Of a stretch of 64,000 nt of DNA, positions 11,276-21,262 are shown piece by piece; the first letter of the stretch is position 1, and each line of letters begins with the position of its first letter. Position numbers and translations under genes: made by a program. The notes under the pieces were generated by a model. That model saw nothing but the letters and a program-made list of their open reading frames with translations, made no database searches and had not been told where the DNA came from. Source of the DNA: Ovis canadensis (taxonomy: Eukaryota; Chordata; Mammalia; Artiodactyla; Bovidae); NCBI RefSeq assembly GCF_042477335.2, contig NC_091255.1, positions 48,896,501 to 48,960,500 on the forward strand, given 5' to 3'.

Positions 11276-12497
11276 GACTTTCAACCAGTTCTCTTTTAGC
11301 CCCTCCTACACCCCTTTCTCCAGACATGCTGGATGCCTCCAGTTTCTGAGCCTTTTCTGAGATTCTGTGGTAGAAATCTGCTTGCTTCTTTCCACTGCAG
11401 GCATTTGGTTTTTTCCTTTCTGTGAAGTTATTTATCACTAGTGCATCTGCTGTCCAGCTTCCAAAATTTTGTTGATATCTGTCTTTATGTTGTTGTCTCG
11501 TTTCCCGTTTTCTTTTTTTTTTTTTTTAAATTTATGCCTTAAATTTTTTTTTTCCTGATTTTAGTAGGTCTGGATTAGGGCCCAGAAATCTTTGTGTGTG
11601 TGTTTATTAAACATGCCCTAGGATGTGTTTTTTCTTCAGGCAAGTTTGGAAGCTCTGTTTTAGAAGGACCTTCTAAACCATATATTGCTATCCTAAGTTG
11701 CTTTTGTATTCTGACTGTGTTTTACTCTGTCTAGCTTTGGTCTGGATTTCTAAATTAGAATGTGTCCTTCATCTGATTAACTCCTCTCTTCTGTAAGTTA
11801 AATACTGGCAAATGGTAATAACTTTGGCCTTGTGTGACTCCATTTTTTTAAGCCACCATTTCTAAACCCACGGGTTCCTGGGATGTGTGGGTGGGGAGGA
11901 AATATTAGTTACGAACATTGAGCTACTCTGCATCATTTCACTGTCCAAATCCAGGAATCTGTTTTTTTTTTGTTGTTGTTGTTGTTTTGAAATGGAAAAT
12001 TGACTCAGGCTTTAAAAACAGATTTACTAGTTATCTGCCTTAGATTTATGCAGCATCATTTTTGGAGATGTTAAAGTACTGTGATTTGAAGTTTGTTTTT
12101 AATTTTGACAGTACGAGAGGGCACATTCTCTTCCTTTTGTGTTATAGATCCCTAGGCCTTACAAGGAAAAACTGTTGTATCTTTTACCATCAGTATGTAA
12201 AGCATCTGGAAATGAGGGGTTTGCAGCTGCTCCTTGGTTGCGGTTATTCACTTGGAGATCAGGGGCCAAATGAGTACCTGTCTTAGTGATGTTGTAGATA
12301 GAGGCCGAGTACCCTAGTTCTCAGATATGGGAAGTCTGTGGCTCCTAGTAGCTAAATGCAGCCTGAGGAAGCCGTGGCAGCTCTGACATCTTACGTTCTA
12401 AGATGAAACAGCTCTAACAGATTTTTACAAATTTCATTGAAACAGTTTTGGTGAACAAAGGTACAAAAACAGTGTGAAATCTAAAGTGTTACTGTCT

Positions 12498-12629
12498 TGG
12501 AAATTCCCTGGTGGCACAGTGGTTAGGATTCTGGGCTTTCACTGCCGTGGCCTAGGTTCAGTCCCTGGTCAGGGACCTGAGATCTCACAAGTCACGTGGC
12601 CAAAAAATAAAAAATGTATAATAAAAATA
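12498..12629 (+). mobile_element. CHR-2-type SINE head (forward)
   Basis: Starts at GGAAATTCCCTGGTGGCACA, has the B-box region GGTTCAGTCCC and ends in an A-rich tail with AATAAA repeats. Imperfect 15-bp flanks (AAAGTGTTACTGTCT, AAAGCATTATCGTCT) suggest an old target duplication. Confidence 0.85.
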
Positions 12630-12673
12630 AAGCATTATCGTCTCATTGATTATTGATCATTGGCTGTGGGTTT

Positions 12674-12905
12674 ATTTATTTTTTAAATATTTATTTGTTT
12701 GTTTGGCTGTTTCAGGTGTTAGTTGTGGCGCTCGGGCTTTCTCTAGGCGTGGCACATGGGCTTGAGAGTGCGGACTCAGTGGTTGCTGTGTGCGGGCTTA
12801 GTTGCTCTGAGGCATGTGGGATCTTAGTTCTCTAGCTAGGGATCAAACCTGAATCCCTTGTATTGAACAGCAGAGTCTTAACCACCGGGCCACCAGGGAA
12901 GCCCC
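12674..12905 (-). mobile_element. CHR-2-type SINE (reverse)
   Basis: Begins with a T/A-rich tail and ends with the head complement CCACCAGGGAAGCCCC. Flanked by TGGCTGTGGGTTT (12661-12673) and the similar TGGCTGTGTTTT after 12905, a probable target duplication. It lies close to the forward element at 12498, so the two form an inverted pair. Confidence 0.85.
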
Positions 12906-12998
12906 CTGGCTGTGTTTTAAAGCACTACAGCACTCTGAACTACAACTGATTTACTGCAATTGACTGTTTTCTATGTATGTTCCCCCACCCTCCCACTG

Positions 12999-13218
12999 GG
13001 TTTCCCAGGTGGCTGTGTGGTAAACAGTCTGCCCTACAGTGCAGAAGATGCAAGAGATGAGGGTTTGATCCCTGGATGGGAAAGATCCCCTGCAGAAGGG
13101 AGTGGCTACCCATTCCAGTATTCTTGCCTGGAGAATTCCATGGACAGAGGCGCCTGGTGGGCTACAATCCATGGGGTTTCAAAAGAATCTGACACAACTT
13201 AGCAACTGAAGCTACAGC
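12999..13218 (+). mobile_element. Bov-tA SINE (forward)
   Basis: Full-length element from GGGTTTCCCAGGTGGCTGTG to GACACAACTTAGCAACTG. The B box is mutated (GGTTTGATCCC). Short flanks CACCCTCCCA and CAACCCTCCCA probably mark the insertion site. Confidence 0.9.
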
Positions 13219-13724
13219 AACCCTCCCAATACTTCGCTGCTCTCAGAATAGTAGGATTTTCTCTTAGCTTTGAGGGGTGTGGTAGGGGCTGGGGATGTTT
13301 GGTAAGGTCGTTTCTTACCATCTCTGTTTATGATGGCATTGTATTTACAGTTGCTCCTGTATTAGTTATCTCTAGCCATCTTTTTAATGAAGCCGTTCTT
13401 CACAACTGGTTATTTAATTGAATGCAAGAGTAGACTTCTCATTGATTTGTGGTCGTTTTAGATGAGAGGACTTGGTTGCCGAGTTGCCCTGTATCTGGGA
13501 ATCATATATAACCTGTGGAACCTGATATTTGCCTCATCAAGTAGTCTATGCATATGTAGGCTTCTGAGTTCATGTTTTCCAGGCTTTTGAAAAATAACTT
13601 GGGACAAGAGGAAAGAGTCTTATTAGGGGGAAAAGCTGCATTTTGGGGTATATAATTTTATTCTTATTAGAAAAATTCTATTTGAAAGATTATCATCATA
13701 AAGTTACGTATTTTTCTTCTGCCT

Positions 13725-13947
13725 TCCCGGTGGCTCAGTGGGTGAAGAATCTGTCCGAAATGCAGCAGACACAGGAGACACGGGTTTGATCCCTGAGTTG
13801 GAAAGATCCCCTGGAGGAGGAAATGGCAACCCATCCAGTATTCTTGCCTGAAAAATCCTGTGGACAGAGGAGCCTGGCAGGTTATAGCCCATGGAGTCGC
13901 AAAGAGTTGGACACGACTAGGCGACTAAGCACGCACACGTGCGTGCA
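13725..13947 (+). mobile_element. Bov-tA SINE (forward)
   Basis: Full-length element flanked by 9-bp direct repeats CTTCTGCCT at 13716-13724 and 13948-13956. Its 3' tail holds an 18-base inverted repeat, GCACGCAC-AC-GTGCGTGC at 13928-13945. Confidence 0.9.
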
Positions 13948-14847
13948 CTTCTGCCTCCATCCTTCTTTCTTCCAGGATTGTGTGCTGCTTGTAACAGTGA
14001 AAAATCATTGAAGTAAAGAGGTTTTTTTAAAATTACTTGTTGTATCAATCAGGTTTGCTGCACAGTTAAATTTCCTTGATGGAAAATGCCTGCCATTGGA
14101 AAGATAATTTTTTATCCTTCATGGAGTAACTTTGGAATTTTAATTACTTCCATGGCCATACATGATAAAAATCTGTTTCACCAGAGGTTTGACTGAATTG
14201 AATTTCAAGGGAGAGGGAGCACCTTTTCCACTGAGAGAAGAGGGCTGTAGATTACTTGTAGATTATATAAAGCTTTCGGAGGAGGGGAGGGTGGTACAAG
14301 ATGTGGAACAAGAAAGTTACTCTAGTCTGTTTCTTTGTGTTTTAGAGAAACCAAAATTGCTTTAGTGGAAACTCTATGGTATTCTGTCATAGAACACATG
14401 GAGGCGTGTTCATAGTTCTCTGTTGATGTCAGTTCTTGCGTAATTAGAGGAACCTGTTTGACTCCCGCTGTTAGTCTCTGGCAGTGGCATGCGAATCCTC
14501 TCAGGGAGCTCCTGGCTCTCCTCCCGTGTGGGGTTCTGTGGCTTGGGAACTGGATGTCTTCATGCCACTGTGGCGATGAGCTCACTCTTCCCTAGACTGC
14601 TGCTTTTCAGGTGCAAGGTTGAAGGTGGACGGGTAAGCAAATTCCCAGCAGGGAACTTTTAACCCTGGAAGACTTCCAGTTAGTACCTAGGTCCCTAGCT
14701 GTGCTCCAGCCAAAGAGAGGTGAGGTACAGTCTGTGGGGTTAATGCATGAGATAACTGGTGGAACTTGTTTACTTTGGATGTGAAGCTATTGGTTTGTTT
14801 AGCCTTCTTTGGTATAATAGGCATATTGGATGGAGGAGGATACTACT

Positions 14848-15124
14848 TTTTAAAATTCTTATTTATTTGTTTTGGTTGAGCTAGGTCTTCATCGCTTTCT
14901 CTGGTTGCGGCGAGCAGAAGTTACTCTCTAGTTGTGGTGTGAGCTTTTCCTTGCAGTGGCTTCTCTTGCGGAGCACAGGCTCGAGGTGCGTGGGCTCAGT
15001 AGTTGTGGCTCGTGGGCTTAGTTGCCCCGTGGCATGTGGGATCTTCCCGGATCAGGGATTGAATCTGTGTCCCCTGTATTGGCAGGTGGAGTCCCATCCA
15101 CCGTACACCAGGGAAGTCCAGAGA
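14848..15124 (-). mobile_element. CHR-2-type SINE (reverse)
   Basis: Reverse element with a perfect 11-bp target duplication AGGATACTACT at 14837-14847 and 15125-15135. The overlapping open frames here (about 14939-15270) are SINE-derived and not genes. Confidence 0.9.
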
Positions 15125-15597
15125 AGGATACTACTATTGGATTTGGAGGATGGCTTCTTATTTGTTTATTTTTAATTGGAGGATATGGAGCATGGCTTAT
15201 AAAGTCTCAGGTTTCATCTCCTACCATTCTTCTCACGCTGTTCCAGTTACCTTGGCGTTTAGTTCTCTAACACATCAAACTCATTCCCGTCTCCTTGATG
15301 TTTGTTAATTCTTTTCGGAAGATGCTTTCCCCAGATGTTCCTAGGGCTTGGCTGCTCATGGAGACGCTTCTGAGAGGCAGGCCCCCCAGCCCCTGCCCAT
15401 CTAACAACACTGTGCCCTGCTCCTACACTCTCCTTTATGATTCTCGTTTTTCTATTCTTTTTATCACTGATATATGAGATTATATTTGTTTCCTTCCTCT
15501 AGAATGTAAGGTCCAAGATGGTAAAAAATTGTCTTGTTAAGCCACTGGAACAGAGTTTATCAATCTTATCATTATTCACATTTCTAAACCGGATAAT

Positions 15598-15718
15598 TCT
15601 TTGTTGTGGGTGGCTTTGTTGCTGCATGGCACATGGGATCTTCCTGGACCAGAGGTTGAACCTGTGTCCCCTGCACTGGCAGGCAGATTCTTTACCACAG
15701 AGCCTCCAGGGGAGCCCT
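15598..15718 (-). mobile_element. SINE head fragment (reverse, Bov-tA/CHR-2 type)
   Basis: Contains the tRNA-like head complement, with TGGACCAGAGGTTGAACCTG as the B-box region and CCTCCAGGGGAGCCC at the end. Too short to assign firmly to one subfamily. Confidence 0.75.
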
Positions 15719-15766
15719 TAACAGGATACTAAAGAATGAAACACGTATTTAAGAAGGTGAGATAGG

Positions 15767-15892
15767 GACTTCCCCGGCGGTCCAGGGGTTAAGACTTTGT
15801 GCTTCCAGTGAAGAGGGTACCATTTCAGTCCCTGGTCAGGGAATGAAGATTCTACATGCTGTGCAGTGTGGCCAAAAAATAAATAAATAATT
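15767..15892 (+). mobile_element. CHR-2-type SINE head (forward)
   Basis: Starts GGGACTTCCCCGGCGGTCCA and ends in the typical GGCCAAAAAATAAATAAATAA tail. With the reverse copy at 15598-15718 it forms an inverted pair separated by about 50 bases. Confidence 0.85.
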
Positions 15893-17165
15893 TTATTGTT
15901 AACATCTTAAATACCTATCCATATGACTGAGTGTTGTAAGGTGAAACTAAGGCCCTTGAGTCTTTCCTGAGGGAGATAGCCTACTTAAAAAATGTTCAGG
16001 GTCATTTTTTTCTCCCCCCTGTGGAATTTGGTTGGGTACTTTGGTACAAAAACTGTAATTTACTGTGTAATCAAAGTTGAGATCAAAGGAAAGTACTGTT
16101 ACTTGAGGTCTCTTAGCATGAAAGTGGATGACATTAAGATTTAGATTTTTAAAAATTATTTTTTCTTTTTAAAACAACTTGTAAACGAAACCTCAGTTTT
16201 ATAACAGTAGAATACCATTTGAATAAAGGCCTCAAATTGTAGTGGTAACTATAATATCTCTTAGATCATTTTAAATATATGAAGAAAGCAGCTAAGTTGG
16301 ACTCTTCATTCATCAAATTAAAAGGCAGCATCATTGTTTCTGTCCTCAGGAGGCTTCCTGCTCCTAAAATGTATGAATATTTGGAAATTGAATAGAAAAA
16401 TAAGTTTTGTCTTTCGAGGAGTAAAAGAAAGCACTTTTTAAAAAGTGCATTGCTCAAGTTTTATAGAGACTTATCTCTGAATTCTGAGATAAAGTTGACA
16501 TTAAGAAGACTTAAAATAATGCTCTCTGATCTTTATTTCAAAGAAACTGACTCCTGAGGATGTATAAAGCTTATTTTATCATGGTTTTTAAGATGGAAGG
16601 GATTAAGAAAGGAATGAGAATTTTTCTGAAAATCAGGGACTCGAAAAACAGAGATGGTGAGGTTTGTAGTTTGGATTTAATAGATCAGAAAGGAAAGACT
16701 TAATTCTGTGATGAACTTTTTTTTCTTTTTTGTTTAACTTCACGAGTGTTAGATTCTTAAAAATGCAGTAGACAGTGATTCCAGAAGGCCTGAATTTGTC
16801 CTCTGATTAAACAATATTAGTCACTAAAGTTTGTCTTTCTTTTATAAAGCTTTATGAATGGTTTTTGCTTCATTTGTTCTTAACTGAAAGCACTTCTCAA
16901 AGCAGACCTTCTGCATTGGGTTAATGCTTGTAGTATCCATCTTGAATTGGTTTGAATAACACTTCTTTGGGGAATCTTCAGGGAAAGGAAAGTTGGGTTA
17001 ATTTAAATTTGTACAAATTGGTCTGCTCTGGGAAAATGTAGAGATCTGGTTGAATTCTATCATTAAGATAGGAATTTGGAGTGAGTTAAGTTTTTATTTA
17101 GGAAAAATAATGGAAGATTGCTAAACCCAACCAGCTTGCAGTCGAGATTTGTTTCATAGTGATGA
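15893..17165 (+). other. WIPF2 intron 1, unassigned
   Basis: AT-rich intron without recognisable repeats or coding potential on either strand. Confidence 0.4.
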
Positions 17166-17169
17166 GTGA

Positions 17170-17350
17170 GGTAGAAAGGGATGTGGAGACCTGAGTTTGA
17201 GTCCTTACTCTTCAGTTTCCTCCTGAGTGATCATGGGGGTTGCCCTTAGTTCAGTCGGTCTGCCTCTTACCCTAGTGTGTACACAGACCCTGCTCCTCGA
17301 ACTTCAGAGTTCTCACCTATAAAATGGGTGTGATAATACTTTACTGTAGA
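17170..17350 (+). repeat. MIR SINE
   Basis: Typical old MIR text: GAGTTTGAGTCCTTACTCTTC near the 5' part and CACCTATAAAATGGGTGTGATAATA in the 3' part. Diverged, with a central region that no longer aligns by eye. Confidence 0.6.
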
Positions 17351-17496
17351 GGGCATCATTGTATACTCCGTGTCCCTGACAGGAGGGTGACATGCTTGCC
17401 GTCTTTGTGAAGGCAGCAGAGAGGCTGAGAGCCACTGCTGGAAGTTGGCGCTAAAGACAGTCACTTGATAAAAGTGTGCGCGTGCGCACACACACT

Positions 17497-17601
17497 CCAC
17501 GGCTTGCAGGACCTGTTTCCTGACCAGAGATTTCAATTGGTTCACCCAGGTCATGGCAGTGAAAGCCCAGAATCCTAACCACTAGGCTATCAGGGGACTC
17601 C
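17497..17601 (-). mobile_element. CHR-2-type SINE head fragment (reverse)
   Basis: Contains TTTCCTGACCAGAG and the diverged head complement CCTAACCACTAGGCTATCAG. The B-box region is eroded. A short CACACA stretch precedes it. Confidence 0.7.
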
Positions 17602-19866
17602 CAAAGGGATTTTTTTGAGGGATCTATTTTGAAATTGGAGTTTGAATTGAGCCTATTTTAAAAGGTATCTTTAACTGTGTAATGTTTTAGTGGTCTTTTG
17701 CAGTGGGTGACTTTAAAAAAAGGTTTGTCTTGCTAGAGAATTACTGCTTTGCCTAATACGTGACACTCACTATCAGATTTAAGGTTCCCTTTAGGTTATT
17801 TCTTATTTCGTAGCACGTAGGTTGGATCAGCTTGTAGGTCTGGGAAGAATTAGGGACTTGTCTGGACCTCTTTTCTAGGTCATTCTAGAAGACAGTTTCA
17901 GCCGTTGCAATGGCCAAAGTAAGTAAAATGGGAAGCCCAGGAAAGGCAGAAACTGAGGTGACTGGAATTAGTTGACAGTGTGTGTGTCTGAATGGACTAT
18001 AATTTTCCCTATTGTTAGGCTGCTGGCTATATGCCGGCTATGGGGACCTAAGTGGAATGGTCATAGTAATCCCAGAGAGTTCAATAGAAGAAAGTTTATT
18101 TCTTCTTCTCCATATGTTTCTTTCATTTTAACACCCCCCGCACTCTGTGATGGATGTTCTGCTTATGAGCATTTACTATTTTGACCAATTTCTCAAGTCT
18201 AGTATGTTAGATTCCTGGGAAAGGAAAACTAGACTTAGTTTTGAAACCAGAAATGAGAAGGTAGTCTCCTTAGAGGAGAGCTAGCTGCTTGTTCTTTGAA
18301 GTGAATTCAGACACTACTCCCCACGGGAGCCACCCAGCCAGAGTAGTGTCCAGGTTTTTGTGGTTGGAGCAGAAAGTTCGGTTGGGCAGACAGCCTTTAG
18401 TGGCATTACACTGGGAGGAGTTGGGATTTTGAAGACATTCACAGTCATGTTTTTAATCAGATTTTACTTACCTACAAAGGTTCTTGGTTTTATAGAACCT
18501 CTGAAATATTTGCCGTTTTATCATTCTCCGGGCATTGAGAGAAGTGTTTAAGTGTTCTTTATTCACAGAAAGATTTTGTTCACTCCTATAACAAGAGAGT
18601 TTAGAACGAAACCTCTGCAGTTATTTGGCTTTGACTTTGAGGGGTTCAAGAAGTGGAATTTCCTTGGAGTGACTTTTTGGAAGTATTGTTCTTGAGTTTT
18701 GGTTTTATCTTTGCCTCCTACTTCAGTGTCTTAGGGTAAGAGTCCCCTGGCTTTAGTCTCATTTGTGAAATGAGGAACACTTACAAACTCTTTAACAGGT
18801 AGACAGCCATATAGTTTCTGAGTTTTAAGTGTTCAGCCACTGATGGGTTAAATTTGCACATAGTATTTATGCTCTTATCAGATTCCAGTCATATGACTGT
18901 ATCAGGGGTCAGTAAACTTTGGCCCATGAGTCAGATCTGGTCCATGATCTGTTTTGTATGGCACAATGACTAAGAACATTTTTTTACATTTTCAAAATGT
19001 AAAGATCAAGAGAATGAAAAGACAAGCCACAGAATAAGAGAAAATATTTGCAAAAGGTACAGCTGATAAAAGACCATTAGCTAAAATATATAAAGAACTC
19101 TTAAAACTCAACAATAAGAAAACAACCCAATTAAAAAGTGGGCAAAAGACCTGAACAGGCACTTCATCAAAGAAGATATATAGATGGCAAGTCAGCATTT
19201 GAGAAGATTCCAACATCACGTGTCATTTGGGAATTGCAAATTAGAACAACAGGACTACACACCTATTAGAATGACCAAAATTCAAAATTCTCGAAAGGAG
19301 ATGAAACAGTAGGAACTCTTACCCATTGCTTGTGAGAATTGCAAATTGATACAGCCACTGCGGAAGATATTTTGGCAGTTTATTACAAAACATACTCTTA
19401 CCATATGATCCATCAGTCCTACTCCTTGATATTTACCCAAATGAGTCAAAAACTTGTGTCCTCACAAAACCCTGCACAAGGATGTTTATATCAGCATTAT
19501 TCATAATTGCTAAGACTTGGAAGCAACCCAGATGTCCTTTAGGAGGTGAATGGATAAAACAAACTGTGGTACATCCAGACAGTGGAATGTTACCCAGCGC
19601 TAAAAAGAAATGAGTTATTAAGCCGTGAAAAGACATGGAAGAAACTGAAATGCATCTTACCAAGTGAAGGAAGCCAATCTGAGAGAGGTACATGCTGGAT
19701 GGTTCCAACAGTGTGACAGTTCTGGAAAAGGCAAAACTGGGGAGACATTAAAAAGCTCAGTGCTTGCCAGGGGTCCAAAGGATGGGGCCAGGGAGGGATG
19801 AATAAGCAGAGCATGAAAGAACTTTTAGCAAAGTGAGATGATTCTGTATGGTATTACATTGGTGTT

Positions 19867-20085
19867 TCTGTGTGTGTTGTGTAATTCAGTCATGTCCAAC
19901 TCTTTGCAGCCCCATGGACTGTAGCCCGCTAGGCTCCCCTGTCCCTGGAATTCCCCAGGCAAGAATACTGGGAGTGGGTTGCCATGCCCTCCTCCAGAGG
20001 ATCTTCCCGATTCAGGGATCGAACCCGTGTCTCTTAGGTTTCCTGCATTGGCAGGTGGGTTCTTCACCACTAGCACCACCTGCAG
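19867..20085 (-). mobile_element. Bov-tA SINE (reverse) inside L1
   Basis: Reverse full-length Bov-tA. The complement of the B box (GGGATCGAACCCG) is intact, and the tail side reads TTCAGTCATGTCCAACTC. It is inserted into the L1 3' region. Confidence 0.9.
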
Positions 20086-20116
20086 AGCCAGCTACATTGG
20101 TGGACAGTTGTCATTA

Positions 20117-20330
20117 TTCGTTGTTCAGTCACTAAGCTGTGTTCAACTCAGCGACCCCAAGAGCTGCAGAGTGCCAGGCTTCCCTGTCCTTCACTATATC
20201 CTGGAGCTTGCTCAGACTCACGTCCATTGAATTGGTGATGCCATCCAACCATCTCATCCTCTGTCACCCCTGTCTCCTTCTGCCCCCAGTCTTTCCCAGC
20301 ATCAGGGGCTTTTCCATTATATGTTTGTCC
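20117..20330 (-). mobile_element. BovB LINE 3' fragment (reverse) inside L1
   Basis: Reverse 3' end of BovB with TTGTTCAGTCACTAAGCTGTG and CATCCAACCATCTCATCCTC. It is about 210 bp and 5'-truncated. Confidence 0.85.
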
Positions 20331-20365
20331 AAACCCATGAAATGTACAACTGCACGAGTGAGCCC

Positions 20366-20655
20366 TAGGGCTTCCCTGGTAGTCCAGTGGTTAAGAGTCC
20401 ACCTTGCAATGCAGGAGACACAGGTTCACTCCCTGGTCCAGGAAGATCTCACATGCCTTTGGAACAACTAAGCCCATGCACCACAGCTACTGAGCCTGAG
20501 CTCTAGGGCCACAAGCCACAGCTACTGAAACCTGTGTGTCCTAGAACCTGTGCTTGGCAATAAGAGGAGCCACGTCTGTGAGAAGCCTGAGCAGTGCAGC
20601 TAGAGAAAGCCCACCGGAAACAACGAAGACCCAGAGCAAAGCCAAAAAGAACTAA
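20366..20655 (+). mobile_element. CHR-2-type SINE, full length (forward) inside L1
   Basis: Has the complete CHR-2 body after the tRNA head: AACAACTAAGCCCATGCACC, CACAAGCCACAGCTACTGAA and AACGAAGACCCAGAGCAAAGCC, ending in an A-rich tail. It is the best example of the full-length form in the window. Confidence 0.9.
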
Positions 20656-21130
20656 ATGATTTAATTAAAGAGGGTGAACCCTAATGTAAACTATGGACTT
20701 TGGGCAATTATGAGGTGTCAGTGTAGGTTCGTCAGTTATAACAAATGTACCACAGCAGGATGTAGATAGTGGGGTACTGTATGTTTGGCTGGGGGGACAG
20801 AGGTTTTAAGGGTGCTCAGTACTTTTTGCTCAATTTTGCTGTGAACCTAAAACCGCTGGTAAAATGAAGTTTAGTAATGTAAAAGGCTGTCGAAGCAAAA
20901 CAAAAGAATAATGTGCAACAGAGACCATAGACAGTTTACAGAGCCTAAAGTATTGTTTTTATCTGGCCTTTTACGGAAAAGAGTTCCTGAGCCCAGGACT
21001 GGATCCCAGTGCGCCTAGGAGATGAGTGTCTAGTTTCTCTGGTGTCGTGCCCTGGCCTCTGGTTCTTCTGGTACTCTGTGTCTCTCAGGGCAAAGTTGTT
21101 CTCTTGAATTTATTTCTGCTTCACTTGCAG

Positions 21131-21262
21131 GTATATGAGTGACCTAAAGCTGCAGATTAAAACGGAGAGAGAGCAGTGCCAACTGCACGAAGGGCAAGGA
21201 TGCCAATTCCTCCTCCTCCTCCACCACCCCCCGGTCCTCCTCCACCTCCCACTTTTCATCAG
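21131..21262 (+). CDS. WIPF2: WIPF2 exon 2 (5' UTR end, start codon, residues 1-21)
   Basis: The acceptor CTTCACTTGCAG precedes 21131, and the donor CAG/GTAGGT follows 21262. The start ATG is at 21200-21202, with A at -3. It encodes a methionine followed by a polyproline run and ends at TFHQ in phase 0. The 69 bases before the ATG are 5' UTR and contain an out-of-frame ATG at 21135. Confidence 0.93.

Larger units (their letters stand above)
18975..20905 (+). mobile_element. L1 LINE 3' part (forward), interrupted by three elements
   Basis: The segment 18975-19865 is the 3' end of a decayed L1 ORF2, recognisable from its DNA text (AAGTGGGCAAAAGACCTGAA, AATTGCAAATTAGAACAACAG, CTAAAAAGAAATGAG). 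It continues at about 20670-20780 with typical L1 3' text (CTATGGACTTTGGGCAATTAT, AACAAATGTACCAC). Between the two parts lie a Bov-tA, a BovB fragment and a CHR-2 SINE. Multiple stops remove any coding capacity. Minus-strand open frames at 18992-19814 are antisense shadows. Confidence 0.85.
18905..20998. repeat. Ancient hAT-type DNA transposon, split by L1
   Basis: The left end 18905-18970 starts CAGGGGTCAGTAAACTTTGG. The right end, about 20915-20998, reads as its degraded inverted partner (ATCTGGCCTTTTACGGAAAAG). Together they are the two ends of one mammalian hAT element of a MER type. About 1.95 kb of L1 and SINE sequence lies between them. The family subtype is from memory. Confidence 0.65.
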
